Positions 16,634 to 30,252 of a stretch of DNA of 48,177 nt are shown piece after piece; position 1 is the stretch's first letter, and every line of letters begins with the position of its first letter. Below the pieces are notes generated by a model, which searched no databases, had not been told where the DNA came from, and was given only the letters and a program-made list of their open reading frames with translations. The stretch is from positions 1 through 48,177 of the forward strand of contig NZ_WTEY01000014.1 of assembly GCF_009795805.1 (NCBI RefSeq), read 5' to 3'. The translations under genes and the position numbers were made by a program. The DNA comes from Gilliamella sp. Pra-s52. Lineage in GTDB: Bacteria > Pseudomonadota > Gammaproteobacteria > Enterobacterales > Orbaceae.

Positions 16634-19600
16634 CTATTCTACTGCTTTTTGATGTAATAAAATTGGCAATAAAAATCGCTCAGCAGCAAATATAATTTGC
16701 TCAATGAGTTTATCGGTTAATTCAGGATAAAGACGAGTATAATAACTATCACTCTCAGCGGATTGATTAAATCCTCCTTGCCATGAATTTAAAAGCTGAT
16801 TGATAGCCCTATCGCTAGCGATAATTTTACCTGTTTTTTTGTCATAAGCTGTAATTAACCAACTCCATGAACTTTTTAATGGCATTAATAATGGTTCATT
16901 GATACCTTGTAAATAGCCTTCAACTAAATTAGTTAATATAGTTAAAGCTTGATCTGCATTTAAATGTGAAAATCGCCATTCATTATCTTCTCTACCATAT
17001 ATACGACTTTGACTCTCAATTTTATTGGGATTTAAAATGCAATAAACCAAATGATCAATCCATAATGAAATACCATCACGAATGGAAAGCTTAGATGGCT
17101 GCCATGTTAAAATACCATCTTGTTGAATATGGGTTAACCAACCTTGTAATTGGTAATGTTGTTGATTCAGTAAAATAGTCAAATTAACTTCTTGCGTTGT
17201 CATGTCCAAGCGTTCTTGGCAGATTTTATCAGCTAATGATTGCATTGTTTCATTTTGCTCATGGTAAATAATCTGACCAAATGCACCGTCAGGTAAATCA
17301 CCCGTTAGTGCTAAATGTTGATATAAATCATCTGAACGTTGAGGTTCTTTGGCAATAAGTTGATTTAAAATCTGCAAATTCAATTGGTAACGCTGTAAAC
17401 TATCAAGATTAAAGTTTTCCGCATCTGGTAACGTATCATCAAGATAGTTAAGATAAAAATTAAAGCGCTTTTGTAAAAATAGTCTAATTGGATGTTGGTA
17501 AAATCGTTTTAACTCATCAAGACTGATATTATCGACACTGATAGCGGGTATTTCACTAATAAATTCCTGATTTTTCCCTTGCTGTAATGCGGCTGGTAAC
17601 CATTCATCGGCATAACTCTTGGGATTTTCTAGAAAATTTAGGGGATTAAATGGTGTACGAGTGTGGTTGACCCGTAAAAAATCCAAGTTGTTAGTAATGT
17701 TATCAATCTGATTTACAGGAATATTATAATATTGTGCAATATATTCCCAAAATTCATCAACGAGTATTGAGGGATAACGTTCACTATCATCTTTTATATC
17801 TCGTCCAATATAACTGATATAGAGCTGATTTTGCGCCGATAAAATGGCTTCTAAAAAAAGATAGCGATCATCATTACGACGACTGCGATCGCCTCGCCTT
17901 GGGTGATGAGCAATAAGATCAAAATCAAGTGGTAGTGATGTTCTTGGATAATCACCATCATTCATACCCAATAAACAAACAACTTTAAATGGAATAGAGC
18001 GCATTGGCATCATAGTACAAAAGTTTATTTTACCGACTAAAAAACGATGTGCTAAATGATTCTGTTCTAAGCGGGATTGCATAGCATCATGCAAAATAGT
18101 GATAGAAATATTATCTAAATAGTTAGCCGATAAACCACTATTGATTAGTTTTTGCCATTCTTCTTCGATCATCATTAAAATAGATTCACGTTGATGATTA
18201 CTGACAAAAAAATCGTTGATCAATTCAAGACAGCAACTTTGCCATTCAATTAATGGTTTATCTTCACTTAGGATCGTGAACCATTTACTTACGACTTTAA
18301 TAAACTCTGCCAATTGACCAATTAATTCCGCATCTAAACCTGTTGCACCATCATACGGCAATATTTGTTGCCAACCACCTTGTTCGCTATTCATGGTGTA
18401 GCCAAGTAATAATCGCTCAAGTCCAAATAACCAACTATGTGCGTTTTCAAGACCAAAGCGAATACCGGATTCAACAATCCATGTGCGCAACAATGTTAAT
18501 TGAGATTCACTAATTGCAAATTTTTCTGAAATTGCTGGTATTTCTAATAAGTTAAACAGTTCTTCAGCCGTAAATCGACTTTGTGGGAAATCTAGAATAG
18601 TAAAAAAACCTTGAACAATCGGATCAATATTTCGGGCTTTTTGATCAGAAATAGTAAAAGGCAAATAACGCTTTCCATAAGCATTACCAAAAACAGCCCG
18701 AATATAAGGAACATATTTATCAATATCGGACACCATCACAATGCAATCGCGTAACTCTAGTGTAGGATCTTCATCAAAAACAGATAAAAGATAATCATAC
18801 AGTACTTCAACTTCACGTTGTTCACTATGACAAGCATGAAACGATAGTGATTTATCTATGAGTTCAATTGGTTTTTGAACATCAGCTATTGGATAAAGTT
18901 CAAGAATATCTTGCTGAATTGCATGTAATAGACAATCTCGGTTTTGATCGACAAATACATCAATATCTTGTTTATCATTAAATTCTTGTAACAAAAACAG
19001 ATTATCACGTCCAAGTTTTCCCCACGAAGTTAAAAGTGGATTAGGGATTTTGTCTGGGGTGTTTAATATATCCGACAACTGCTTTTCAACAATATCACCC
19101 CAATACCATTTACACGGATTATTAAACATTAAATGCACATCAATATGTTTTCCTAGTGCTGCAAGAAGTGAAAGGTAAATCGGCGGTAGCGAGGTAATAC
19201 CAAAAATAAAAATACGATTGGGTAACGAATTTAAACGTGAGCGATCAAAGCTATCATCTGATAAAATTTCAAGCATTTGTTGATAAATATTAGCACGATG
19301 ATAAGGTTGACTGATTGATAGCAACTTCCTCCACAGCTCTGCTTGCCATACTTCATCAGAATGATTGTTTAATTCAGCTACAGTTTGGTTTGCTTCCCAT
19401 TTTGCTAACCAATCAGGACGATAAACTAAATATTGGTCAAATAACCGAGCGATTCGTATTGCTAATTGATACTGTTTTCTATCTTGTTTATCAATATCAA
19501 GATAATGTTTAAGTGAAGTAAATTCAGGTTGTTTAATAACTTGAGGCAACAAATAATACAAACGCCAGCTCATTGATTCAACATTATAACTATTTTCAAT

Positions 19601-19843
19601 TGGTGCCTCGGGTAATAATGTTTGATAAAGTTGCCAAATAAACTGCGTTGGAAAAAGAAAATCAACATTAGCCACAATACCTAAATCATCTGCCAACGCA
19701 ATTTGTAGCCATTGTGACATACCTTGGCTTTGTACCATAACAATATCGGGCGTAAATACGTTCTCTAATGGTTGCCTACGCATTAACTCGCTCACGAGTG
19801 ATTTAAGTAGATCGACTTGATTTGAATGGTAAATGGTAAACAT
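16634..19843 (-). CDS. recC: RecBCD subunit RecC (exodeoxyribonuclease V gamma chain)
   Basis: This 1069-residue protein is close to the E. coli length (1122). RecC is the inactivated-helicase subunit that scans single-stranded DNA for Chi and holds RecB and RecD in the double-strand-break repair nuclease. It opens with F-T-I-Y-H-S-N-Q and contains A-C-H-S-E-Q-R-E-V-E-V-L and V-C-L-L-G-M-N-D-G-D-Y-P-R, both typical of RecC. The order recC-yjjV replaces the E. coli recC-ptrA-recB-recD, so recB and recD must be elsewhere if RecBCD works here. Confidence 0.93.
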   Translation of the reverse strand: MFTIYHSNQVDLLKSLVSELMRRQPLENVFTPDIVMVQSQGMSQWLQIALADDLGIVANVDFLFPTQFIWQLYQTLLPEAPIENSYNVESMSWRLYYLLPQVIKQPEFTSLKHYLDIDKQDRKQYQLAIRIARLFDQYLVYRPDWLAKWEANQTVAELNNHSDEVWQAELWRKLLSISQPYHRANIYQQMLEILSDDSFDRSRLNSLPNRIFIFGITSLPPIYLSLLAALGKHIDVHLMFNNPCKWYWGDIVEKQLSDILNTPDKIPNPLLTSWGKLGRDNLFLLQEFNDKQDIDVFVDQNRDCLLHAIQQDILELYPIADVQKPIELIDKSLSFHACHSEQREVEVLYDYLLSVFDEDPTLELRDCIVMVSDIDKYVPYIRAVFGNAYGKRYLPFTISDQKARNIDPIVQGFFTILDFPQSRFTAEELFNLLEIPAISEKFAISESQLTLLRTWIVESGIRFGLENAHSWLFGLERLLLGYTMNSEQGGWQQILPYDGATGLDAELIGQLAEFIKVVSKWFTILSEDKPLIEWQSCCLELINDFFVSNHQRESILMMIEEEWQKLINSGLSANYLDNISITILHDAMQSRLEQNHLAHRFLVGKINFCTMMPMRSIPFKVVCLLGMNDGDYPRTSLPLDFDLIAHHPRRGDRSRRNDDRYLFLEAILSAQNQLYISYIGRDIKDDSERYPSILVDEFWEYIAQYYNIPVNQIDNITNNLDFLRVNHTRTPFNPLNFLENPKSYADEWLPAALQQGKNQEFISEIPAISVDNISLDELKRFYQHPIRLFLQKRFNFYLNYLDDTLPDAENFNLDSLQRYQLNLQILNQLIAKEPQRSDDLYQHLALTGDLPDGAFGQIIYHEQNETMQSLADKICQERLDMTTQEVNLTILLNQQHYQLQGWLTHIQQDGILTWQPSKLSIRDGISLWIDHLVYCILNPNKIESQSRIYGREDNEWRFSHLNADQALTILTNLVEGYLQGINEPLLMPLKSSWSWLITAYDKKTGKIIASDRAINQLLNSWQGGFNQSAESDSYYTRLYPELTDKLIEQIIFAAERFLLPILLHQKAVE

Positions 19844-19945
19844 AGTTGTGTTAATGTTGATAAGATTTATTTAGATTATCGCTGATAGCAACCAATAAAT
19901 CTAGTTAGTGTTACGTTTCAATCTAACTTTGGTAAGCTAAAATTA

Positions 19946-19979
19946 AAAAAGGTTACTTAGCAATGTAAGCAACCTTTTT
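19946..19979 (-). terminator. Terminator of the atp operon
   Basis: The long hairpin AAAAAGGTT-a-CTTA, 6-nt loop, TAAG-c-AACCTTTTT has one internal mismatch. It lies 26 bp after the atpC stop and provides a T-run on either strand. Confidence 0.75.
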
Positions 19980-20005
19980 ATATATAGTAGAGCATCAAAT
20001 GTAAA

Positions 20006-20431
20006 TTATTGACCTATACGGCGCGTTAATTCTATAACACGAATTTTTGCTAAAGCTTTTGACAGTTCGGCAGAAGCTTGGGCAAATGTCATATCATCAC
20101 TTAGGTGATTGATGTGTTCTTGTGCTTGTCTCACTGCTTCTTGTGCTCTTGCTTCATCTAGGTCTTCGCCACGAATCGCTGTATCTGCTAAGATGGTTAC
20201 GATATTAGGTTGAACCTCTAAGATGCCACCGGATAGATAGATAAACTCTTCTTCGCCATTTGCCTTCACAATCCCAACCATTCCTGGTTTTATGGTTGTG
20301 AGTAGGGGAGTATGCCCAGGGTAAATTCCTAATTCACCTTCTCTACCTGTTACTCTGATTCGCTGAACATCACCTGAAAATAGGTGAGATTCAGCACTAA
20401 CAACTTCTAATTGATAGGAAGTTAGTGCCAT
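20006..20431 (-). CDS. atpC: ATP synthase F1 epsilon subunit
   Basis: This 141-residue epsilon subunit is part of the central rotor stalk and inhibits ATP hydrolysis. The N-terminal beta-sandwich has [18 protein letters not shown] near residue 30. The C-terminal two helices end [10 protein letters not shown]. It is the last gene of the atp operon and is followed by a strong hairpin. Confidence 0.96.
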   Translation of the reverse strand: MALTSYQLEVVSAESHLFSGDVQRIRVTGREGELGIYPGHTPLLTTIKPGMVGIVKANGEEEFIYLSGGILEVQPNIVTILADTAIRGEDLDEARAQEAVRQAQEHINHLSDDMTFAQASAELSKALAKIRVIELTRRIGQ

Positions 20432-20472
20432 AATACGATCTCCATTAATATGATCTTAGTTCAATGAATCTC

Positions 20473-21882
<1,410 letters not shown>

Positions 21883-21902
21883 CTATAAGCCAATATTTAG
21901 CA

Positions 21903-22772
21903 CTAACCTGAAACAGCAGCTGCACCCGATACAATATCAATTAATTCATTCGTGATAGCACCTTGACGGGCTTTGTTATACACAATTTGTAATTCATTGA
22001 TTAAGTTTGCACCATTATCTGTTGCTGCTTTCATGGCCACCATTCTTGCTGCTTGTTCACTCGCTAAATTATCAACAACTGCTTGATAGACTTGTGATTC
22101 AATATAGCGACGTAAAATTACATCTAATAATGATTTAGCATCAGGCTCATAAATATAATCCCATGATGAAGCTTTAAGCTCTTTATCCTCTGATGGCGGT
22201 AATGGTAATAACTGCTGGATTGTTGGCTTTTGCGACATGGTATTAATAAATTTATTAGTAACAATATATAATTTATCAATTTTACCGTTATCGTATGCCT
22301 CAAGCATTGTTTTTACCGGGCCAATTAAATCAGATAAAGTTGGTTCATCACCCAAGTTAGTTACTTGAGTCAAAATATTTGTTTTTACTGATGTAAAAAA
22401 CGAAACACCCCGCGAACCAATTAAAGCAACATCTGCTTCAACACCCTTTTCCTGCCATGCTGACATATCAGCAATGACAGTTTTAAAAAGATTGATATTT
22501 AAACCACCACATAAACCACGATCGGTTGAAATGATAAGATAGCCAACTCGCTTTACATCTCTTTCTTCTAAATAAGGATGTTTGGCGCCTATCTGAGCTA
22601 ACGCTAAATGTCCAATTACTTCACGAATCATTTCGGCATATGGTCGACTAGCAGCCATTCTATCTTGTGTTTTACGCATTTTAGAATTGGCAACCATTTC
22701 CATCGCTTTAGTGATTTTTTGCGTACTTTGGATACTGGCAATTTTTGTTCTAATCTCTTTTGCATTAGCCAT
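21903..22772 (-). CDS. atpG: ATP synthase F1 gamma subunit
   Basis: This 289-residue gamma subunit is the coiled-coil shaft that turns inside the alpha3-beta3 ring. The N-terminal helix has [14 protein letters not shown] and the C-terminal helix has [23 protein letters not shown] near residue 80 is a family signature. It sits between atpA and atpD in the standard order. Confidence 0.97.
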   Translation of the reverse strand: MANAKEIRTKIASIQSTQKITKAMEMVANSKMRKTQDRMAASRPYAEMIREVIGHLALAQIGAKHPYLEERDVKRVGYLIISTDRGLCGGLNINLFKTVIADMSAWQEKGVEADVALIGSRGVSFFTSVKTNILTQVTNLGDEPTLSDLIGPVKTMLEAYDNGKIDKLYIVTNKFINTMSQKPTIQQLLPLPPSEDKELKASSWDYIYEPDAKSLLDVILRRYIESQVYQAVVDNLASEQAARMVAMKAATDNGANLINELQIVYNKARQGAITNELIDIVSGAAAVSG

Positions 22773-22786
22773 TTTTTACCTCACCC

Positions 22787-24328
22787 TTACCATGTTTGAG
22801 TTGATTTAAAGCTTTCGAGTAACTCTTTTAGCTTAGCTTCAATCTCATCATTGTAATTACCTGTTTCGTCAATTGATTTGACAAAATCGGCATATTGACT
22901 ATGGGCATAAGCAAGTAATGCTGTTTCAAATGGTAATACTTTAGCCAGTTCAACATCTTCAAGATAACCACGCTCAGCGGCGTAAAGTACTATTGATTGT
23001 TCAGCAACTGTCATTGGTGAGTATTGCTTTTGTTTCAATAGTTCAGTGACTTTTTCACCGTGGCTTAATTGGTTTCTTGTTGCTTCATCTAAGTCTGATG
23101 CAAATTGAGAGAACGCAGCTAATTCACGATACTGTGCAAGTGCAGTACGAATACCACCTGATAATTTTTTCATTATCTTAGTTTGTGCTGCACCACCTAC
23201 ACGAGAAACCGAAATACCAGGGTTAACTGCAGGGCGAATACCTGAGTTAAATAAGCTAGTTTCAAGGAATATCTGACCATCGGTAATTGAAATTACGTTA
23301 GTTGGTACGAATGCTGAAACGTCACCAGCTTGAGTTTCTATGATTGGTAATGCTGTTAATGAACCTGTTTTACCTTTAATTTCGCCTTTGGTGAATTCTT
23401 CAACATAAGCTTCGTTAACGCGCGCAGCACGTTCAAGTAAACGAGAGTGAAGATAGAATACATCACCAGGATAAGCTTCACGTCCAGGTGGACGGCGGAG
23501 TAATAACGAAATTTGACGATAAGCAACGGCTTGTTTTGATAAATCATCATAAACAATTAATGCATCTTGACCGCGGTCACGGAAGTATTCACCCATTGCA
23601 CAACCTGCATACGGTGCTAAATATTGTAACGCAGCCGATTCTGAAGCAGATGCAACAACCACAATCGTGTTCTTAAGTGCGCCATGCTCTTCAAGTTTAC
23701 GCACTACATTAGCAATAGTTGATTGTTTTTGACCAATCGCAACATAAATACATTTAACGCCTGAATTACGTTGATTGATGATAGCATCGATTGCTAATGC
23801 GGTTTTACCTGTTTGACGGTCACCGATAATAAGTTCCCGTTGACCACGGCCAATTGGAATCATTGAGTCAACCGCTTTATAACCAGTTTGTAAAGCTTGG
23901 TCAACAGATTTACGATCGATAACACCAGGGGCAACAACTTCTACTGGCGAGAAACCATCATGTTGAAGCGATCCTTTACCATCAATTGGTTCACCTAGTG
24001 TATTAATTACACGTCCTAATAAACCTTCACCAACGGGTACTTGTAAAATACGACCAGTACATTGTACTTTCATACCTTCAGACAAGTCTTCGTATGGTCC
24101 CATAACTACCGCACCGACTGAGTCTCTTTCAAGGTTAAGTGCCATTGCATAGCGCCCCCCTGGTAATGCAATCATTTCGCCTTGCATTACGTCGGTTAAT
24201 CCGTGGATTCGAAGAATACCATCACTTACAGATATGATAGTCCCTTCATTGTGAGCATCACTCACAATATTGAACTGAGCTATTCGCTCTTTAATTAGTT
24301 CACTTATTTCAGTTGAATTTAGCTGCAT
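22787..24328 (-). CDS. atpA: ATP synthase F1 alpha subunit
   Basis: This 513-residue non-catalytic nucleotide-binding subunit has the E. coli length. The P-loop G-D-R-Q-T-G-K-T-A is near residue 170, the arginine-finger region is [12 protein letters not shown] near 370, and the N-terminal membrane-facing segment starts M-Q-L-N-S-T-E-I. It lies 11 bp after atpH. Confidence 0.98.
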   Translation of the reverse strand: MQLNSTEISELIKERIAQFNIVSDAHNEGTIISVSDGILRIHGLTDVMQGEMIALPGGRYAMALNLERDSVGAVVMGPYEDLSEGMKVQCTGRILQVPVGEGLLGRVINTLGEPIDGKGSLQHDGFSPVEVVAPGVIDRKSVDQALQTGYKAVDSMIPIGRGQRELIIGDRQTGKTALAIDAIINQRNSGVKCIYVAIGQKQSTIANVVRKLEEHGALKNTIVVVASASESAALQYLAPYAGCAMGEYFRDRGQDALIVYDDLSKQAVAYRQISLLLRRPPGREAYPGDVFYLHSRLLERAARVNEAYVEEFTKGEIKGKTGSLTALPIIETQAGDVSAFVPTNVISITDGQIFLETSLFNSGIRPAVNPGISVSRVGGAAQTKIMKKLSGGIRTALAQYRELAAFSQFASDLDEATRNQLSHGEKVTELLKQKQYSPMTVAEQSIVLYAAERGYLEDVELAKVLPFETALLAYAHSQYADFVKSIDETGNYNDEIEAKLKELLESFKSTQTW

Positions 24329-24339
24329 TATCAGTCCCC

Positions 24340-24873
24340 TTAAGACTGTAGAGCGTCATTTAAACGATTTAAACGCCCTCTGATACTACTATCAATAACC
24401 ATATCGCCCGTACGAATAATAAAACCAGAAATGAGCGATTTATCTATATGACATTTTAGTTTTACTTTTCGTGATAAACGTTTTTCGACAGCGACAGAAA
24501 TTTTATTAAGTTGTTCATTTGTGAGCTCATCAGCAGAAATAACATCTACATCTGCTTGAGAATCTCTATCCAAACAGTATTGTTCAAACAAAGTTAGCAC
24601 TTCCGGAAGAAGTGATAATCGTTTGTTCTCAGCCATAATTTTAATAAAATTGGTACTAAACTCATCCAACACGTCTTTACAGATGTTGATGAGTAGGTTA
24701 GCCACCGAATCAGTTTTCATGTCAGATGTTAAAATACTTCGGACTTGTGGGTCTTGGCTCACTTGTGAAGTTAACACCAACATTTTATGCCATGATTCGA
24801 TGCCGTTTTTTTCTACCGCGAAATCGAAAGCAGCTTTAGCATAAGGGCGAGCAATTGTAATTAAGTCAGCCAT
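24340..24873 (-). CDS. atpH: ATP synthase F1 delta subunit
   Basis: This 177-residue OSCP-type subunit caps F1 and binds the b stalk. The N-terminus has [12 protein letters not shown] and the C-terminus has [17 protein letters not shown], both family signatures. It lies 13 bp downstream of atpF. Confidence 0.96.
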   Translation of the reverse strand: MADLITIARPYAKAAFDFAVEKNGIESWHKMLVLTSQVSQDPQVRSILTSDMKTDSVANLLINICKDVLDEFSTNFIKIMAENKRLSLLPEVLTLFEQYCLDRDSQADVDVISADELTNEQLNKISVAVEKRLSRKVKLKCHIDKSLISGFIIRTGDMVIDSSIRGRLNRLNDALQS

Positions 24874-24886
24874 TGCTCTATTCTCC

Positions 24887-25357
24887 TTATAGTTCAGCTA
24901 CGAGTTTATCAATGATGTCGCTATTTGCGGCTTCATTAACAGAGCGTTGAATAATTTTTTCTGCCCCAGCAATAGCAAGTGTTGCAACTTGTTGTTTGAG
25001 TTCTTCTCTTGCTCGTTTGCGTTCGGCGTCTACTTCGGCAAGTCCTTGAGCAACAATTCGCTCTTTTTCACGCACAGCTTCTTGCTTTGCTTCCTCAAGA
25101 ATAGCTGCTTTACGTTTGTTTGCTTGCTCAATAATTGCATTAGCCTCAACCTTAGCCTGTTGCATTATGTCAGATGTATTTGCTTTGGCTAATTCCAAAT
25201 CTTTTTTTGCTGTTTCTGCTGAAGCAAGGCCATCTGCTATCTCTTTTTGGCGTTTTTCAATCGCACTAATAACTGGCGGCCAAACAAACTTCATACAGAA
25301 CCAAACAAACAATACAAATGTAATTGCTTGGCCGAGGAGAGTTGCGTTCATATTCAT
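24887..25357 (-). CDS. atpF: ATP synthase F0 b subunit
   Basis: This 156-residue peripheral stalk protein has one N-terminal membrane helix (about 5-25, with [15 protein letters not shown]). A long charged coiled coil follows, with [13 protein letters not shown]. Same length as E. coli AtpF, ending V-D-K-L-V-A-E-L-like (I-I-D-K-L-V-A-E-L). Confidence 0.97.
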   Translation of the reverse strand: MNMNATLLGQAITFVLFVWFCMKFVWPPVISAIEKRQKEIADGLASAETAKKDLELAKANTSDIMQQAKVEANAIIEQANKRKAAILEEAKQEAVREKERIVAQGLAEVDAERKRAREELKQQVATLAIAGAEKIIQRSVNEAANSDIIDKLVAEL

Positions 25358-25381
25358 GACACGATTCCTCTTAAATTTTTA

Positions 25382-25642
<261 letters not shown>

Positions 25643-25648
25643 TTAAAA

Positions 25649-26440
<792 letters not shown>

Positions 26441-26683
26441 TTAACCTATTCCTAAAAATAAAACATTGCTTATATTTTGTTTAAAAAAATATAAGCAATC
26501 GCTGCAACAAGAAGTTACTATTTTAAACCTAATTGCCTATATTAAGTCAACCTTTGATTAACCAAATTAAGAATTTAGACACTTTTTACTAAAATTATGT
26601 AAATATTTACAACTTCAATTATTATTTTACTTCTAATATCGTGCTATTGATGGTTCAATTAATGGGTATAAATGACGCTATTT

Positions 26684-28015
26684 TTAGGCTTTAACTGCTA
26701 TAGCAATAGCCTCGGCCAATTTTTGCACTTCTGTTTCGTTATTTCCCTCCACCATTACGCGAATAAGCGGTTCTGTTCCTGATTTACGGATCAGTACTCG
26801 CCCATTGTTACCAAGTTGTTTTTCTGCTTGTGCTATTGCCGATTTTACCTGAATACTATTTAGTGGATCATGTTCACCTGAAAATCGAACATTAATTAAT
26901 ACTTGTGGTAGCATTGTCATGCCACTGCATAAATCTGCTAATGACATATCATTACGGACCATTGCCGCAAGTACTTGTAAACCGGCAACAATACCATCAC
27001 CTGTTGTCGTTTTATCTAATAATAAAACATGCCCCGAATTTTCAGCACCTAGACGCCAGTTTTTTTCAACTAGTTTTTCAAGCACATAACGATCCCCAAC
27101 TTTGGCCCGAACAAAAGGAATACCAAGATTTTTAAGTGCTATCTCAAGCCCCATATTGCTCATTAATGTACCGACAACACCACCTTTTAATTGACCTTGC
27201 CTTAATGCCTCACGGGCAATGATATAAATAATTAAATCACCATCAATTTTTTGACCTTTATGATCAACCATAATAATACGGTCACCATCACCGTCTAAGG
27301 CAAAACCTAAATTTGCTTTTTCGTCAATAACACGTTTAGCAAGTGCTTTAACATCTGTTGCGCCACAGTTTTCGTTGATATTAACACCGTCTGGCTCACA
27401 GCCAATTTTAATTACTTGTGCACCAAGTTCTCGTAATACTTTAGGCGCGATGTGATAGGTGGCGCCATTAGCACAATCGACAACAATTTTAAGTCCAGCT
27501 AAACTTAAATCATGATCAAACGTGCTTTTACAAAATTCGATATAACGGCCTGCGGCATCGGTGATACGGCTTGCTCGTCCAAGTTGTTTGGATTCGACGC
27601 AGTCGATCTCCTTTTCAAGTTCAGCTTCGATTTCTAATTCAATGGCATCATCAAGTTTTTTTCCTTCGGTTGAAAAAAACTTAATACCATTATCATAAAA
27701 AGGATTATGTGAGGCAGAAATAACAACGCCGGCATCAGCACGAAAGGTGCGTGTTAAATACGCAATAGCAGGTGTTGGCATTGGCCCAGTAAAGGCTGCT
27801 GCAACTCCTGCCGAGGCAAAACCAGCTTCTAGTGCTGATTCAAGCATATAACCTGAAATACGGGTATCTTTACCGATTAATACTTTTTTAACACCATCTT
27901 TAGCTAGCACACGACCTGCTGCCCAACCTAATTTGAGTGCAAAATCTGGTGTGATAGGATACTGTCCAACTTTACCCCTAATCCCATCTGTACCAAAATA
28001 TTTTCGATTAGACAT
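26684..28015 (-). CDS. glmM: Phosphoglucosamine mutase
   Basis: This 443-residue enzyme interconverts glucosamine-6-phosphate and glucosamine-1-phosphate on the way to UDP-GlcNAc for cell wall and LPS. The active-site phosphoserine is Ser102 in V-I-S-A-S-H-N-P. The Mg2+ loop is D-G-D-G-D-R near residue 243, and the C-terminal phosphate-binding loop is R-K-S-G-T-E-P-L. The usual folP neighbour is absent; it sits alone between tyrA and atpB. Confidence 0.97.
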   Translation of the reverse strand: MSNRKYFGTDGIRGKVGQYPITPDFALKLGWAAGRVLAKDGVKKVLIGKDTRISGYMLESALEAGFASAGVAAAFTGPMPTPAIAYLTRTFRADAGVVISASHNPFYDNGIKFFSTEGKKLDDAIELEIEAELEKEIDCVESKQLGRASRITDAAGRYIEFCKSTFDHDLSLAGLKIVVDCANGATYHIAPKVLRELGAQVIKIGCEPDGVNINENCGATDVKALAKRVIDEKANLGFALDGDGDRIIMVDHKGQKIDGDLIIYIIAREALRQGQLKGGVVGTLMSNMGLEIALKNLGIPFVRAKVGDRYVLEKLVEKNWRLGAENSGHVLLLDKTTTGDGIVAGLQVLAAMVRNDMSLADLCSGMTMLPQVLINVRFSGEHDPLNSIQVKSAIAQAEKQLGNNGRVLIRKSGTEPLIRVMVEGNNETEVQKLAEAIAIAVKA

Positions 28016-28178
28016 TCTATTCCCTCACACTAACATTTGTTATTTTTAACCACGTTGTTAAACAATAATGCTTTGTTTTAAAGCTATATAGCACTATTTT
28101 TTAAAAAACGACTTTTTGATAAACAGTATATTTTAATTTGTAAAAAAACTTCAGAAAAATACACCGGTTAATATAAAG

Positions 28179-29300
28179 TTATTCTCGATTATCATTGGCA
28201 AATTTTAATAATCCTTGACTCTCTTTGATAAAGCGATTGGCATAACTACCAAACCACTGAGTAACTTCATTAAAGTTCTTTATAAACTTAGTTTTGTCAC
28301 GTTGTTCAATTAAATTAACCATTTCCCCAAAACATTCATAATAACGTTTGATTAATTCAATGTTATCATCAGATGCCATGATAATATCAGCATAAAGTTC
28401 AGGATCTTGCGCAAATAGGCGTCCAACCATCATCAGTTCAAGCCGATAGATCGGTGACGATAATGCAATAAGTTGTTCCAAATCTGCTTGTTCACGTTGT
28501 AAATTTACACCATATGAAAAAGAGGTAAAATGGCGTAATGCCTGAATGAATGACATACATTTATCATGCTCTTTGGGCGTAATTGCACATAGATTAGCGC
28601 CCCAGATCCGTATTTGCTCAATTAACCATTGATACTTCGCCTGTTCGCGTCCATCACAATAAACAATGATTTGTTTAGCTAAGTTTGGCACATCAGGACC
28701 AAACATTGGGTGCAAACCAACCACAGGGCCTTGATGCTTATCAAGCATTGCTTTGAGTGGTTTAGTTTTTATGGATGTAAAATCGGTCAAAATACAATCT
28801 TTGGGTAATGGTGGTAATTGTTTAATGATTTCGCAAGTTTTATTGATTGGCACGGTCACAATAACAGCAATTGCATCGGCAACAACTTCGGCTGCTTGAT
28901 GCATTGTTTTTGAACCCAATGTTTTAACCTGATAGCCCGATAAAGTAAATAACCGAGCAAATAACCGACCCATTTGCCCATTACCGCCAACAATCACGAC
29001 AGACCCTTGACCTGTATAGACTTTTTTAAAGCCCTTGTCGTTTTCGCTAATATAAGATTCACGCATCAAACGGCGTAAAATATCTTCAATTAAAGCAAGA
29101 GAAACACCTTGCTTTTCAGCCTCTTGCCGTCTTTTAGTGAGCATATCGGCTTCACGTTTAGGATCATAAATGGGAATACCATGCTTGCTTTTTACTTCGC
29201 CAACTTCGGCAACTAACGCTAATCGCTTTGCAATTAAAGATAAAATAGATTGATCAACTTCATCGATTTTATCGCGTAAGGCAAGTAGTTCCGTAGACAT
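28179..29300 (-). CDS. tyrA: Bifunctional chorismate mutase / prephenate dehydrogenase
   Basis: This 373-residue T-protein of tyrosine synthesis matches the E. coli length. Residues 1-90 form an AroQ-type chorismate mutase helix bundle (L-R-D-K-I-D-E-V-D near 8, R-L-A-L-V-A-E-V-G near 26). The rest is the NAD-dependent dehydrogenase, with [13 protein letters not shown] near 103 and G-L-H-P-M-F-G-P-D near 195. No TyrR box or aroF neighbour is seen in the 115 bp upstream. Confidence 0.96.
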   Translation of the reverse strand: MSTELLALRDKIDEVDQSILSLIAKRLALVAEVGEVKSKHGIPIYDPKREADMLTKRRQEAEKQGVSLALIEDILRRLMRESYISENDKGFKKVYTGQGSVVIVGGNGQMGRLFARLFTLSGYQVKTLGSKTMHQAAEVVADAIAVIVTVPINKTCEIIKQLPPLPKDCILTDFTSIKTKPLKAMLDKHQGPVVGLHPMFGPDVPNLAKQIIVYCDGREQAKYQWLIEQIRIWGANLCAITPKEHDKCMSFIQALRHFTSFSYGVNLQREQADLEQLIALSSPIYRLELMMVGRLFAQDPELYADIIMASDDNIELIKRYYECFGEMVNLIEQRDKTKFIKNFNEVTQWFGSYANRFIKESQGLLKFANDNRE

Positions 29301-29415
29301 ATTGGGTAGTTCCTTATTATCACAAAGAGTTGCTTTTTCTGTAATAGCTTAACAGTATAACGTATTTTTGGTACGATGCGTATTTAGAACATCAAATCCA
29401 AGACAATAAATCAAC

Positions 29416-30222
29416 ATGAATGTTATCTCATTTAATATTAACAGCCTTCGTGCTCGAATTCACCAATTAGCAGCTATAATTGATAAATATCAGCCTGATG
29501 TAATTGGTTTACAAGAAACGAAAGTTCATAATGATCAGTTTCCTATTGCTGAGCTTGAACCATTTGGTTATTACCTAAACTATCATGGACAAAAAGGACA
29601 TTACGGAGTTGCTTTACTAACAAAGCAAAAACCATTGTCAGTGCAATGTGGTTTTCCAACCGATGATGATGAAGCTCAGTGCCGTTTAATTATGGTTGAA
29701 TTACCTACTAGTAAAGGAAATTTAACCGTAATTAATGGTTATTTCCCGCAAGGCGAAAGTTTACATCATGAAACTAAATATCCAGCTAAACGTAAGTTTT
29801 ATCAAGATCTGGTTTGCCATTTACAAAAGCACCAATTAAATAATCAATTAACTTTAATTATGGGCGATATGAACATTAGCCCAACGGATTTGGATGTTGG
29901 TATTTCAGAAGAAAACCGTAAACGCTGGCTTCGTATGGGTAAATGTTCATTTTTACCGCAAGAGCGTGAATGGATGAGCAATTTAATGTCACTTGGCTTT
30001 ATAGATACTTATCGTAACGAACATCCAACAAAGCAGGAATATTCATGGTTCGATTACCGCTCAAAAGGGTTTGAAACAGATACAGGACTTAGGATTGATC
30101 TAATTTTAGCTAGCCAAAAATTACTATCACATTGCCAACAAACAGGGATTGATTATACTATTCGAGCAATGGAAAAACCCTCAGACCATGCACCTATTTG
30201 GGCTAAATTTGATTTAGTATAA
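29416..30222 (+). CDS. xthA: Exonuclease III
   Basis: This 268-residue AP endonuclease and 3'-5' exonuclease of the exonuclease III/APE1 fold repairs abasic and blocked 3' ends. Motifs are F-N-I-N-S-L-R-A-R, the metal Glu in L-Q-E-T-K-V-H, G-D-M-N-I-S-P near residue 152, and S-D-H-A-P-I-W at the end. Length equals E. coli XthA. It is divergent from tyrA, with 30 bp to xseA. Confidence 0.97.
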   Translation: MNVISFNINSLRARIHQLAAIIDKYQPDVIGLQETKVHNDQFPIAELEPFGYYLNYHGQKGHYGVALLTKQKPLSVQCGFPTDDDEAQCRLIMVELPTSKGNLTVINGYFPQGESLHHETKYPAKRKFYQDLVCHLQKHQLNNQLTLIMGDMNISPTDLDVGISEENRKRWLRMGKCSFLPQEREWMSNLMSLGFIDTYRNEHPTKQEYSWFDYRSKGFETDTGLRIDLILASQKLLSHCQQTGIDYTIRAMEKPSDHAPIWAKFDLV

Positions 30223-30252
30223 ATCTGTATCATCGCAACAAAGGATCATCAC

